This document shows, piece by piece, positions 52,790 through 62,413 of a stretch of DNA of 64,000 nucleotides. A program made the translations under genes and the position numbers. Positions within the stretch are counted from its first letter, which is position 1. Each line of letters starts with the position of its first letter. The notes below the pieces were generated by a model. It made no database searches. It saw only the letters and a program-made list of their open reading frames with translations, and was not told the origin of the DNA. Source of the DNA: JAWXUC01 sp044432975 (GTDB lineage: Bacteria > Pseudomonadota > Alphaproteobacteria > RF32 > CAG-239); the NCBI GenBank assembly GCA_044432975.1, contig JAWXUC010000001.1, positions 186,001 to 250,000 on the forward strand, given 5' to 3'.

Positions 52790-54844
52790 TTATTGATCCA
52801 AAAAGCTACGCAACTTTCTTGACCTTGAAGGATGCTTCAACTTACGCAAAGCTTTTGCTTCAATTTGTCTGATACGTTCACGAGTAACGTTAAATTGTTG
52901 ACCAACTTCTTCTAATGTATGATCTGTATTCATACCAATACCAAAACGCATTCTCAACACACGTTCTTCACGAGGAGTTAAAGAAGAAAGAATCTTAGTA
53001 CAAGTATCTTTTAAATTTACATGAATAGCAGAATCTAAAGGTTGCAATGCATTTTCATCTGCAATAAAATCGCCCAAAGAACTATCATCTTCATCACCAA
53101 CAGGAGATTCTAAAGAAACAGGCTCTTTTGCAATCTTAAGCACTTTACGCACTTTTTCTAAAGGCATAGAAAGTCTTGTTGCCAACTCTTCTGGCACAGG
53201 CTCACGACCTGTTTCTGCCAACATTTGACGAGAAGTTCTAACCAATTTATTAATAGTCTCAATCATGTGAACAGGAATTCTGATTGTGCGAGCTTGGTCC
53301 GCAATAGAACGAGTAATCGCTTGCCTAATCCACCATGTCGCATAAGTAGAAAATTTATAACCACGACGATATTCAAACTTATCAACGGCTTTCATCAAAC
53401 CAATATTACCTTCTTGAATAAGGTCTAAGAATTGCAAACCACGATTTGTATATTTTTTAGCAATAGAAATCACAAGTCTTAAGTTTGCTTCAATCATTTC
53501 TTTTTTAGCACGTTCTGCTTCACGTTCACCTTTTTTGATTGTATCAACCATTTTTCTATATTCAGAAATAGGCAAACCACATTCTTGAGCCATTTGTGCC
53601 ACAGATTCTCTTAATTCTGCAATTTCAAGACCATATTTTTCAACAAACAACTTCCAGTGCTTATCTTTCTTTTTAGAAATATTTTCAATCCAATTAGGAT
53701 CAAGCTCAGAGGTTTGATATTCTGTTAAAAAGTCTTCCCTTTTAATTTTGCAAGAAACTGCATAACGCAACAACTTACCTTCTAAGCCCATAAGACGTTT
53801 ATTAATAGAATTTAATTGTTCAACAAGTTGTTGAATTCTAGACGCGTTCAAGTGAATAGAACTCATCAATTCTACAAGTTCTTTTTTAATAGAAATATAT
53901 TTAGCTTCAACAGCAGCTGTAATTTTTTTACCTTTTAAGATTGCATCAACACGTTGACTTTGAATTTTTTTCAAATCATCATAATAACTAGATATACTTG
54001 TTAAAATTTCTAATACAGGCTCTCTTAAAGCTTCTTCCATAGATGCCATAGAAGCACTAACCCTAGCAGAAGAAGCATCTTCATCATCTTCGCTTTCACC
54101 TTCTCCACCTTCAGAAGTTTCATCATCTTCATCAACATCAGCTTCATCAGAAGATCCTTCTATTTCAATTTCTGTAGCAAGTTCATCATCAATATCGTCA
54201 AGATTATCTTCTTTTGACAACTGCTCTGCAACTTTATCAAAATCTTCTTCATCCTCTTCATCTTCATCAAAAGACAAAGATTCAGGATCATCACCATACA
54301 TCATTTCAAGATCAATAACATCTCTCAGTTGCATGGTTTCATTAATAAGTTCATCTTTCCATAAAGAAATCGCTTTTAAGGTCATAGGACTTTCACACAA
54401 ACCGTCAATCATAACTGTTTTACCAGCTTCAATACGTTTTGCTATAGCAATTTCACCTTCACGAGATAAAAGCTCAACGATTCCCATTTCTTTAAGATAC
54501 ATTCTAACAGGATCATCAGAACGTCCCATTTCTTTTTCATCAAAATTACCACTATCATCATCGTCTGAAGATTTATTATCTTTATGTTCTTCAGGATCAA
54601 AAGAATCTGCTTCCGATTCGGCAATAATAGAAATTCCCATATCAGAAATAGAAGACATAATATCTTCAATAAATTCACTGGTTTCACGTTCAGCAGGCAA
54701 AGCTTTATTAAGCTCTTCTATAGTGATATAACCATTAGCACTACCTTTTTCTATTAATCTTTTAACCGCTGAACCAAGAGAATCGAGAATAGGAGCATCA
54801 GAAGCGCTATCTTCTGAAAAGTCCTCGTTTTGAGAATCTGACAT
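52790..54844 (-). CDS. rpoD: RNA polymerase primary sigma factor
   Basis: 684 residues from ATG 54844, which has AAAAAGGA six bases upstream. Sigma 1.1 is followed by region 1.2 (DDPVRMYLKEMGIVELLSREGEIAIAKRIE), a long acidic non-conserved insert (about 185-265, Glu/Asp-rich), regions 2 (LRLVISIAKKYTNRGLQFLDL, FSTYATWWIRQAI), 3 and 4 (TLEEVGQQFNVTRERIRQIEAKALRKLKHP). It directs housekeeping transcription. dnaG, the common upstream neighbour, is absent. Confidence 0.97.
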   Translation of the reverse strand: MSDSQNEDFSEDSASDAPILDSLGSAVKRLIEKGSANGYITIEELNKALPAERETSEFIEDIMSSISDMGISIIAESEADSFDPEEHKDNKSSDDDDSGNFDEKEMGRSDDPVRMYLKEMGIVELLSREGEIAIAKRIEAGKTVMIDGLCESPMTLKAISLWKDELINETMQLRDVIDLEMMYGDDPESLSFDEDEEDEEDFDKVAEQLSKEDNLDDIDDELATEIEIEGSSDEADVDEDDETSEGGEGESEDDEDASSARVSASMASMEEALREPVLEILTSISSYYDDLKKIQSQRVDAILKGKKITAAVEAKYISIKKELVELMSSIHLNASRIQQLVEQLNSINKRLMGLEGKLLRYAVSCKIKREDFLTEYQTSELDPNWIENISKKKDKHWKLFVEKYGLEIAELRESVAQMAQECGLPISEYRKMVDTIKKGEREAERAKKEMIEANLRLVISIAKKYTNRGLQFLDLIQEGNIGLMKAVDKFEYRRGYKFSTYATWWIRQAITRSIADQARTIRIPVHMIETINKLVRTSRQMLAETGREPVPEELATRLSMPLEKVRKVLKIAKEPVSLESPVGDEDDSSLGDFIADENALQPLDSAIHVNLKDTCTKILSSLTPREERVLRMRFGIGMNTDHTLEEVGQQFNVTRERIRQIEAKALRKLKHPSRSRKLRSFLDQ

Positions 54845-54941
54845 AAAAAATCCTTTTTGCAAATAAAATTTAATTCATATATAAAAATATTATACAAATT
54901 TGTCAAGATTATAATATATAATTAGTTAATTTTTATTTAAC

Positions 54942-55070
54942 ACCACATAATCTGCCCCCTTGCAGGGGAAGTGCCCGATATGGCGATGGGGGGGTAAAAC
55001 AAAGCATCCTTATTTTTTAAAAAGCGGGAGATGCCTAAGCCCATAAATTCTTTATGGGCGACATGACTTT
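54942..55070. repeat. composite palindromic repeat region upstream of rpoD
   Basis: G+C-rich for this genome. CCCCT-TGC-AGGGG (54956-54968), CCCGATATGGCGATGGGGGGG and the hairpin GCCCATAAA/TTTATGGGC (about 55039-55059) lie in a gene-free 293 bp gap. CCCCTTGCAGGGG-type blocks are known dispersed repeats in alphaproteobacteria. The boundaries are unclear. No terminator-type U-run is seen. Confidence 0.5.
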
Positions 55071-55137
55071 ATTGTAATTAGGCTAATATGGTATCATATT
55101 ATTAACATTATGTAGAGAAAAATCGCATATCTTAAAT

Positions 55138-56031
55138 TTATTTTATGGTAGCATCAAGCGGATCAAAACGTATCAACATAGTCTTCCACATATCATATTG
55201 CTCTGCATAATTATTAGAAAATACCGCATAAGGTGCGCAAACATAAACCGCGCGCCTTGCACTATCAGCCACAGCCTTAAAAGCTCTATCTGAAGAATAT
55301 CTTGATGTGTCTAAAATTTTTGCATCACTAACTGTACCATCCCTGTTTAAGAAAACCCTAACTTCAATAATCATATTTTGAACACCCTGAGCACCAGGAT
55401 CTAAGTTCCAACACGCACGCAAACGACCAGCAATAGCATCAACTTCTGAAATTGAAAGATCTGAGAAATAAGAACCTTTAGAACCACCTTCAATTCCCAT
55501 ATTATTCAATTTGCTAATATCTTTTATTTTTGCAACACCTGATTTATTTCCTGTCTCTTTTTCAAGTGCATCAACAGATGCAAGCAAACTTTTTAATGGA
55601 TTTGCCAACTTTGCCTCTTCTTTTTTAGGCTCAACTTTAGGCTCAACTTTTTTCACTTTTGGTTTAGGCTTAGGAGCTTCTTTTTTAGGTTTAACTTTTG
55701 GAGTTTCAACCAATTTTGAATCTTCCTTTTTAGGTTCTGACTTTTTAGGTGCCTCTTTTTTTGGCTCAGGCTGCTTTTTAGGCTTTGGCGCTTCTTTCTT
55801 TTTTGTAGTTTCTACTTTTCTTTTTACTTTACTAGCTTCTTCATCTTTATTTGCTTTTTTTGCTTTAGGAGGAAGATTTGTCATTTTAGAAATTTTTAAT
55901 TGTGATAAATCAACAATAATTGGCACTTGTGTAGGATCTGGCTTTTTACGCCACAAAGAAGCAAAATCCGATAATAAAAATATTAGGATAATAACATGCA
56001 ACGCCAATGATTTATATACATTTTTTTTCAT
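55138..56031 (-). CDS. tolA: TolA-like envelope protein
   Basis: 297 residues: short cytoplasmic start, one membrane segment (about 8-24), a Lys/Pro/Glu-rich extended region (about 45-150) and a C-terminal TolA/TonB-like domain (about 195-295, RLRACWNLDPGAQGVQNMIIEVRVFLN in pieces). Its place after tolR (four-base overlap) supports TolA. TolA links the TolQR motor to Pal through the periplasm. Confidence 0.88.
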   Translation of the reverse strand: MKKNVYKSLALHVIILIFLLSDFASLWRKKPDPTQVPIIVDLSQLKISKMTNLPPKAKKANKDEEASKVKRKVETTKKKEAPKPKKQPEPKKEAPKKSEPKKEDSKLVETPKVKPKKEAPKPKPKVKKVEPKVEPKKEEAKLANPLKSLLASVDALEKETGNKSGVAKIKDISKLNNMGIEGGSKGSYFSDLSISEVDAIAGRLRACWNLDPGAQGVQNMIIEVRVFLNRDGTVSDAKILDTSRYSSDRAFKAVADSARRAVYVCAPYAVFSNNYAEQYDMWKTMLIRFDPLDATIK

Positions 56032-56453
56032 TTTTTAGGATCTGTCTTTAACCCAACTTTTAAGAAACCTGCATCTTTTAACAATGCCATTAAACCAATT
56101 ACTCTACCATATTCTGTTGTATTATCACCAGAGATTACAATAGACACGTCTTTATTTGCTTCTCTAATAGCATTAAGTTTTGCAATAATTTTATCAGCTG
56201 GCACTTCTGTTTTACCAATATAAAAAAGCCCGTCTTTATCAATAGAAATATTAATACTAGTATCATCTGTAGCCAACTCTTTTCCGCCAACTTTAGGAAG
56301 CTCTAACTTTATACCTGTTGTCATTAAAGGAGCTGCCACCATAAAAATAACCAACAAAACCATCATTACATCAATTAAAGATGTAATATTAATTTCTGAT
56401 TTTATTTTTTTCTTTCTTTTTAATTTTCTAATTGCCAAAAGACTTGTGTTCAT
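56028..56453 (-). CDS. tolR: Tol-Pal motor protein TolR
   Basis: 141 residues with one membrane segment (about 23-42, SLIDVMMVLLVIFMVAAPLM), which carries the conserved proton-binding Asp, and a periplasmic domain ending LMALLKDAGFLKVGLKT. ExbD is the alternative, but tolQ and tolA neighbours decide. It lies 2 bases after tolQ. Confidence 0.93.
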   Translation of the reverse strand: MNTSLLAIRKLKRKKKIKSEINITSLIDVMMVLLVIFMVAAPLMTTGIKLELPKVGGKELATDDTSINISIDKDGLFYIGKTEVPADKIIAKLNAIREANKDVSIVISGDNTTEYGRVIGLMALLKDAGFLKVGLKTDPKK

Positions 56454-56455
56454 AA

Positions 56456-57199
56456 TTATTCTCCAGCCATTTCCGCTTTAATAGAGGTGTCATCAATTTC
56501 TCTTGATAAAATTGTAGAAAATTCAGACATAAAACCTTCTAGTTTTAAGGAATAACGTTCAATATCTGAAGAAATTTTATTATAAGCAATCAAAGCAGGA
56601 ATAGCCGCCACAAGCCCAAAAGCCGTTGTAAACAGAGCCTCTGCAATACCAGGAGCCATTGCGCTTAAAGAGTTATTGTTGCTCATTCCAATTGCATTAA
56701 AACTGTTAATAATACCCCAAACAGTACCAAACAAACCAACCAGTGGTGCAACAGAACCTGTTGATGCCAAAAATCCCATACGAGTTTCCAACTCATCAAC
56801 CTCTTTATCCATACAAACCAACATAGCTTTCTCAATTCGTTGTTGCAAAGAAACACCTCTCAAACCTCTGTCTGTTTTTGACTTTAAGATATTTGTCCTT
56901 TTCCATTCTTTCATTGCCGCAACAAAAACTGCACTCATAGGATCTCTTGGTTTATTGCCAATAGATTCATAAAGTTTATCCAAAGAACCACCTGACCAAA
57001 ACTTTTTCTCAAAACTTTTAGATAAAGATTTAACAGAACGCAAAGTTCCCAACTTCTCAATAATAATCGCCCAAGACCAAACAGAAGCAGCAATAAGCCC
57101 CAACAAAGCAATCTTTGTAACAAAATCAGCACTCCAAATTAAATCAAAAAAAGAACCACCAGATGCATTTGCCACATCATTTAAAGTTTGCGTATCCAT
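56456..57199 (-). CDS. tolQ: Tol-Pal motor protein TolQ
   Basis: 247 residues from ATG 57199 with GAGGTGA five bases upstream; ATG 57214 would lie before that site. Three membrane segments, with the family motif SVAPLVGLFGTVWGIINSF in the second and AEALFTTAFGLVAAIPALIAYN in the third. Together with TolR it uses the proton-motive force to energise TolA during constriction. Confidence 0.94.
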   Translation of the reverse strand: MDTQTLNDVANASGGSFFDLIWSADFVTKIALLGLIAASVWSWAIIIEKLGTLRSVKSLSKSFEKKFWSGGSLDKLYESIGNKPRDPMSAVFVAAMKEWKRTNILKSKTDRGLRGVSLQQRIEKAMLVCMDKEVDELETRMGFLASTGSVAPLVGLFGTVWGIINSFNAIGMSNNNSLSAMAPGIAEALFTTAFGLVAAIPALIAYNKISSDIERYSLKLEGFMSEFSTILSREIDDTSIKAEMAGE

Positions 57200-57310
57200 A
57201 AAATCACCTCTCAAATATTTTTTTGCATTCTAACACAAATATATAAATATTTGATTAATTCAGATATGTAAACAAATATTTTAAGTTTTTAGACCATTTC
57301 ACAAAACATA

Positions 57311-57349
57311 AAAAATAACGCATAACGTTAAACGTTATGCGTTATTTTT
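57311..57349. terminator. terminator of the atp operon
   Basis: 19 bp arms AAAAATAACGCATAACGTT and its inverse with almost no loop, T-runs both ways. It follows atpC on the minus strand and separates it from tolQ. Confidence 0.85.
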
Positions 57350-57365
57350 AAATACTCCGCTTTAT

Positions 57366-57746
57366 TTATGCCATCAAATGAGATTTAACTACTTCATAAA
57401 AAGCTTTATCTTCATCATAACGAGCTTGCTCAATTTTAACTTCAACACTTTCAGTATTATACTTATCATAAGCAATAACTTTTTCAGATGACACTGCACA
57501 ACGATTTCTTGCCACATCAGCAATTCCGCCTTTTACAAACCAACGCTCAATAACATTATTTTTATCATCTAAAATTTCAATCAAACCATTTGTTAACGCA
57601 ACCATAATTGGAGCCCTATCTGGTAAAATTGTAATTTTTCCATTCAAAGCAGGCAAAACCACTTTTTGAGCATTCATAGTTTTTGATTGCTTGTATGGTC
57701 TTGAGATTCTAAAAAGAATGCTATCTTGTTTAGTTTGTTTAACCAT
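57366..57746 (-). CDS. atpC: ATP synthase F1 epsilon subunit
   Basis: 126 residues. Beta-sandwich N-domain of the epsilon family (LPALNGKITILPDRAPIMVALTNG-type core) and a short C-terminal helix. The N-terminus is longer than usual and Lys-rich. It is the central-stalk subunit that restrains hydrolysis. Start overlaps atpD stop by one base (TAATG). Confidence 0.92.
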   Translation of the reverse strand: MVKQTKQDSILFRISRPYKQSKTMNAQKVVLPALNGKITILPDRAPIMVALTNGLIEILDDKNNVIERWFVKGGIADVARNRCAVSSEKVIAYDKYNTESVEVKIEQARYDEDKAFYEVVKSHLMA

Positions 57747-59275
57747 TATGCGCTTTCCTCTAATTTTTTAGCTTTTTCCAACACTTCTTCAATGCTTCCA
57801 ACCATATAGAAAGCTTGTTCTGGAATATGATCATATTCACCTTCAATCAAGCCTTTAAAGCCTTTAATTGTATCTTCTAGTTTAACAAATTTACCTGGCA
57901 TTCCTGTAAATTGTTCTGCCACATGAAAAGGTTGAGACAAGAAACGTTGAACTTTTCTAGCACGAGACACTGTCAATCTATCTTCTTCAGACAATTCATC
58001 CATACCTAAAATTGCAATAATATCTTGCAATGAATTATATTTTTGCAAAATTTCTTGAACCCTACGAGCAACTTCATAATGCTCTTCCCCCACAATTTCT
58101 GGAGCCAAAATTCTACTTGTAGAATCTAGCGGATCAACCGCAGGATAAATACCCAATTCAGAAATTTTTCTAGACAACACTGTTTGAGCATCTAAGTGCG
58201 CAAATGTTGTTGCAGGAGCAGGGTCTGTCAAGTCATCGGCAGGCACATAAACCGCTTGTACAGATGTAATAGATCCGTCTTTTGTTGAAGTAATACGTTC
58301 TTGCATCGCACCCATATCTGTACCCAATGTTGGTTGATAACCAACCGCTGATGGAATACGTCCCAACAATGCAGAAACTTCAGAACCAGCTTGAGTAAAA
58401 CGGAAAATATTATCAACAAAGAACAATACGTCTTGATGTTCTTCATCTCTAAAATATTCAGCTTGAGAAAGACCTGTTAAAGCAACCCTAGCACGAGCAC
58501 CTGGAGTTTCATTCATTTGCCCATAAACCAAAATTGTTTTTGAGCTATCGTCTTTCAAGTTAATCACGCCTGAATCTATCATTTCATGATACAAGTCGTT
58601 TCCTTCACGAGTACGTTCACCAACACCAGCAAAAACAGACAAACCACCATGACCTTTAACCATGTTATTAATAAGTTCCATAATCAAAACTGTTTTACCA
58701 ACACCAGCGCCACCAAACAAACCAATTTTACCACCTTTAAGATAAGGTTCTAAAAGGTCAATAACTTTAATACCAGTAGTTAAAATTTCTGTTTTTGTAG
58801 ATTGATCAACAAACGCAGGAGCTGGACGGTGAATAGGATATTCCATTTTACTTTTAACATCACCTCTGCCATCAACAGGCTCACCAATAACATTTACAAT
58901 TCTTCCTAACAACTCTCTACCAACAGGTACTGTAATTGGCTTGCCAGTGTTAATAACACTAACACCTCTTTTAAGACCATCTGTAGAATCCATCGCAATA
59001 CATCTAACCGTATTTTCACCAACGTGTTGAGAAACTTCTAATACCAATTTAGAGCCATTATTATCAACTTCTAACGCGCTTAAAATGTTTGGCATATCTT
59101 TAACATTGTCAAATTTAACGTCAACAACCGCACCCATAATTTGAGAAACAAAACCATTTGCCAAATTAGATTTAGCTATTTTTACTTTTGGTGTTGCAAC
59201 CACTTTCTTAGCTACAGTTTTTTTAACTGTAGTAGTCTTTTTTGCAGTTGTTTTTTTTGTTACTTCTTTTGCCAT
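57746..59275 (-). CDS. atpD: ATP synthase F1 beta subunit
   Basis: 509 residues. Walker A GGAGVGKTVLI, the DELSEEDRLTVSRARK motif and YVPADDLTDPAPAT are all present. The first 38 or so residues are a Lys/Thr/Ala-rich extension (KKTTAKKTTTVKKTVAKK) before the normal start at about GFVSQIMGAVVDVKF. Comparable extensions are known in Caulobacter and relatives. It forms the catalytic hexamer with AtpA. Confidence 0.97.
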   Translation of the reverse strand: MAKEVTKKTTAKKTTTVKKTVAKKVVATPKVKIAKSNLANGFVSQIMGAVVDVKFDNVKDMPNILSALEVDNNGSKLVLEVSQHVGENTVRCIAMDSTDGLKRGVSVINTGKPITVPVGRELLGRIVNVIGEPVDGRGDVKSKMEYPIHRPAPAFVDQSTKTEILTTGIKVIDLLEPYLKGGKIGLFGGAGVGKTVLIMELINNMVKGHGGLSVFAGVGERTREGNDLYHEMIDSGVINLKDDSSKTILVYGQMNETPGARARVALTGLSQAEYFRDEEHQDVLFFVDNIFRFTQAGSEVSALLGRIPSAVGYQPTLGTDMGAMQERITSTKDGSITSVQAVYVPADDLTDPAPATTFAHLDAQTVLSRKISELGIYPAVDPLDSTSRILAPEIVGEEHYEVARRVQEILQKYNSLQDIIAILGMDELSEEDRLTVSRARKVQRFLSQPFHVAEQFTGMPGKFVKLEDTIKGFKGLIEGEYDHIPEQAFYMVGSIEEVLEKAKKLEESA

Positions 59276-59291
59276 TTTATTTTGCTCCTAT

Positions 59292-60200
59292 TTATAGTGC
59301 CTCTGCACCAGCGATGATTTCTATTAATTCTGTTGTAATTGCATTTTGACGCAATCTATTATATTTTAATGTCAAACCAGACATCATATCTTTTGCATTA
59401 TTTGTTGCATTATCCATAGATGTCATTCTTGCTCCATGTTCACAAGCTTGAGAATTTGCAATAACCTGAAACATTGTAGCCCTTAATAACAAAGGCATCA
59501 TATGAGTTAAAAGCTCCAACTTATTTGGTTCATATTCATAAAACGCACCACGAATAATTGTCATTGGTTCATTAACTTTATTATAAGGAAACTCTTCAAT
59601 TTTAATTGGCAAAACCTGATGACAATAGTTTTCTCTATTCATCACAGATTTAAAGTTTGTAGCCACAACTTCACAAACATCTATTTCTTTATTCTTAAAC
59701 ATTTTTGTAATACGCTCTGCAAGGTCTACACCTTCATAATATTTAACCCCTTTATGAGCAATATCTTCAATACAATCAACAATCAAACTAGGATGTTTTC
59801 TTTTAATAATATCCTTACCTTTTTTACCAGCGCAAATTATTTGTACTTCTTTACCTTGTTCTAACAATTCTTCAGCACGAGCAATTGCTTGCTTTGCAAC
59901 TAGTTGGTTAAAATTTCCACACAAACCTCTGTCTGAAGTAAACACCAAAAGCAAATAATTTAAAGGATTTGCTCTCATTGTCATAAGCTCAGGATAAACA
60001 TAAGCAACATCATCTGTTTTCATCTGATGCAACAACCTATAAGCATTAGCTGCCAAATTATGATTATAGAACTCAGATTTATGCAACAACCCTTCTGCCT
60101 TACGCAAACGAGACGCCGCCACCAACTTCATTGCAGAAGTAATCTTATGCGTTGACTTAACGCTTTCAATTCTGGTTCTAAGCTCTTTAAAACCCGCCAT
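59292..60200 (-). CDS. atpG: ATP synthase F1 gamma subunit
   Basis: 302 residues, the rotating central shaft. N-terminal coiled-coil half (MAGFKELRTRIESVKSTHKIT) and C-terminal half (ASEHGARMTSM-like DNATNNAKDM) are conserved. It begins one base after atpA. Confidence 0.96.
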   Translation of the reverse strand: MAGFKELRTRIESVKSTHKITSAMKLVAASRLRKAEGLLHKSEFYNHNLAANAYRLLHQMKTDDVAYVYPELMTMRANPLNYLLLVFTSDRGLCGNFNQLVAKQAIARAEELLEQGKEVQIICAGKKGKDIIKRKHPSLIVDCIEDIAHKGVKYYEGVDLAERITKMFKNKEIDVCEVVATNFKSVMNRENYCHQVLPIKIEEFPYNKVNEPMTIIRGAFYEYEPNKLELLTHMMPLLLRATMFQVIANSQACEHGARMTSMDNATNNAKDMMSGLTLKYNRLRQNAITTELIEIIAGAEAL

Positions 60201-60201
60201 A

Positions 60202-61755
60202 TTATGCAGCCTTTTGTTGGTTGTTAATAAACTCTTCTACAAAGCTTTCATAAAAAGAGATTAAATCTTGTTCTATTTTTTCAGAAATTTTCTCTTCTTT
60301 TTTGATAGTTTCTAGAATTTTTTTATTTTTTACTTTAACTTTTTTCAAAGCTTGTTCTTCAAAATCTCTAATATCTGACAACTTAATTTTATCAAGATAA
60401 CCTCTAACACCTGCAAAAATCACAAACACTTCTTCTTCCATTGGCATTGGTTGATATTGTGGTTGTTTCAAAACTTCTGTAAGTCTTGCACCACGAGCCA
60501 ACAATGCTTGAGTAGAAGCATCTAAATCTGATGCAAATTGAGAGAACGCTGCCATTTCACGATATTGCGCAAGGTCTAATTTAATCTTACCCGCCACTTG
60601 TTTCATTGCTTTTGTTTGCGCACTAGAACCCACACGAGACACAGACAAGCCAACATTAACCGCAGGTCTAATACCTTGATAAAACAATCCTGTCTCTAAG
60701 AAAATTTGACCATCAGTAATAGAAATCACATTTGTTGGAATATAAGCAGAAACGTCTCCAGCTTGTGTTTCAACAATTGGCAAAGCAGTTAAAGAACCAC
60801 TACCCATTTCTGAGCTAAGTTTTGCCGCACGCTCAAGCAAACGAGAGTGTAAATAAAACACGTCGCCAGGATAAGCCTCACGTCCTGGTGGACGACGCAA
60901 TAATAAAGACATCTGACGATAAGCAGTTGCTTGTTTTGATAGATCATCATAAAAAATAACTGCATTCATTCCGTTGTCCATAAAATATTCACCCATAGCA
61001 CAACCAGAATATGGAGCCAAAAATTGCATTGGCGCAGGATCAGATGCTGTTGCTGCCACAACGATTGTATAATCAAGCGCGCCCGCATCTTTTAATGTTT
61101 TCACCACTTGTGCAACAGTAGAACGTTTTTGCCCCACCGCAACATAAATACAAAAAAGCTTGTCTTTATCAGACTTTGCCAAGTCATTATAACGTTTTTG
61201 ATTAATAATAGTGTCTAACACAATTGCTGTTTTACCAGTTTGTCTATCACCAATAATAAGCTCACGTTGTCCACGTCCAATAGGAATCAAACTATCCACA
61301 ACTTTTAACCCTGTTGGCATTGATTCACTAACTGTTTCTCTAGCAATAATACCATGAGCTTTCACTTCAGCACGAGAGCTTTCTTTTGCTTTAATAGCTC
61401 CCAATCCATCAATCGGATTACCCAATGCATCAACTACCCTACCTAAAAGTTCTTTTCCAACTGGCACTTCAACAATTTTTTTAGTACGTTTAACACTATC
61501 GCCTTCTTTAATGTTTTCATCAGATCCAAAAATAACCACACCAACATTGTCTTCTTCAAGGTTTTGAGCCATTCCCACAACACCAGAAGCAAATTCAACC
61601 AATTCTCCAGATTCCACATTATCAAGACCATAAACACGAGCAATACCATCACCCACACTTAATACTTGACCAACTTCTTGGACATCTGTTTGTACCTTTG
61701 CTTTAGCAATTTTTTCTTTAATAATAGAAGAAATTTCACTAACTTTTAAGCTCAT
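60202..61755 (-). CDS. atpA: ATP synthase F1 alpha subunit
   Basis: 517 residues. P-loop GDRQTGKTAIV, the PGREAYPGDVFYLHSRLLERAA region and SVSRVGSSAQTKAMKQVAG are conserved. Non-catalytic nucleotide-binding partner of AtpD. Starts overlap the atpH stop by four bases (ATGA). Confidence 0.97.
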   Translation of the reverse strand: MSLKVSEISSIIKEKIAKAKVQTDVQEVGQVLSVGDGIARVYGLDNVESGELVEFASGVVGMAQNLEEDNVGVVIFGSDENIKEGDSVKRTKKIVEVPVGKELLGRVVDALGNPIDGLGAIKAKESSRAEVKAHGIIARETVSESMPTGLKVVDSLIPIGRGQRELIIGDRQTGKTAIVLDTIINQKRYNDLAKSDKDKLFCIYVAVGQKRSTVAQVVKTLKDAGALDYTIVVAATASDPAPMQFLAPYSGCAMGEYFMDNGMNAVIFYDDLSKQATAYRQMSLLLRRPPGREAYPGDVFYLHSRLLERAAKLSSEMGSGSLTALPIVETQAGDVSAYIPTNVISITDGQIFLETGLFYQGIRPAVNVGLSVSRVGSSAQTKAMKQVAGKIKLDLAQYREMAAFSQFASDLDASTQALLARGARLTEVLKQPQYQPMPMEEEVFVIFAGVRGYLDKIKLSDIRDFEEQALKKVKVKNKKILETIKKEEKISEKIEQDLISFYESFVEEFINNQQKAA

Positions 61756-62288
61756 AGATTTTCACCTTTCATAAGTTTTTCAAAATTTTTAATTTTACCC
61801 AACACAGAAGCATCAAGCATTTGAGAGTTGTACTTAATCACCAAACCACCCAAAATATCTGTATCAATAGCATTTTTTATAATTATTTCTTGCCCCAATT
61901 TAGAAACAAGTTTTTTTTCTAATTCTTTTAATTGCTTCTCTTTAAGAGCGTAAGTAGAAACAACGTCAACCACAATGATATTCTTTTGTTTATAATATAA
62001 AGAAACAAACTCTTCTAAAATCTCTTTAATATTTGCACTACGATTATTTTCTGTAACCACCAAAATAGAATCTTTTACTTCTTGAGACAATTTCAAACTT
62101 TCAACAACTTGTTTTTTTATTGATAAATCAACAATAGGATTTGATAAGAATTTTGTTAAATCATCATCTTTTTTCAAAGTCTCTAACAAATCTTGAATTT
62201 CAACCAATATTTTATCATGATTTTTAACTGCATCAAATATCGCTGTCGCATAAACCGTTGCAATTTTTGTCTTAGATGTTTTTTTCAA
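61752..62288 (-). CDS. atpH: ATP synthase F1 delta subunit
   Basis: 178 residues, the peripheral-stalk OSCP-type subunit. Typical features are the N-terminal ATVYATAIFDAV and the C-terminal ILGGLVIKYNSQMLDASVLGKI. It heads the atpH-A-G-D-C operon. The F0 genes are elsewhere, as in other alphaproteobacteria. Confidence 0.94.
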   Translation of the reverse strand: MKKTSKTKIATVYATAIFDAVKNHDKILVEIQDLLETLKKDDDLTKFLSNPIVDLSIKKQVVESLKLSQEVKDSILVVTENNRSANIKEILEEFVSLYYKQKNIIVVDVVSTYALKEKQLKELEKKLVSKLGQEIIIKNAIDTDILGGLVIKYNSQMLDASVLGKIKNFEKLMKGENL

Positions 62289-62369
62289 AGTCGATTCCTC
62301 TTATAATTTAGTCCAATTATAGATTCAAATTTATTATAAAAGAGTTAATGAATAAAAATTAATAAAAAA

Positions 62370-62391
62370 AAGCCACCTAAAAAGGTGGCTT
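62370..62391 (-). terminator. terminator of the large repeat protein gene
   Basis: AAGCCACCT (62370-62378) pairs with AGGTGGCTT (62383-62391) on a TTTTT-type loop, and the minus strand continues with TTTTTTTT. Confidence 0.85.
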
Positions 62392-62413
62392 CTTGAGCAA
62401 TAAATGCTCTGCA

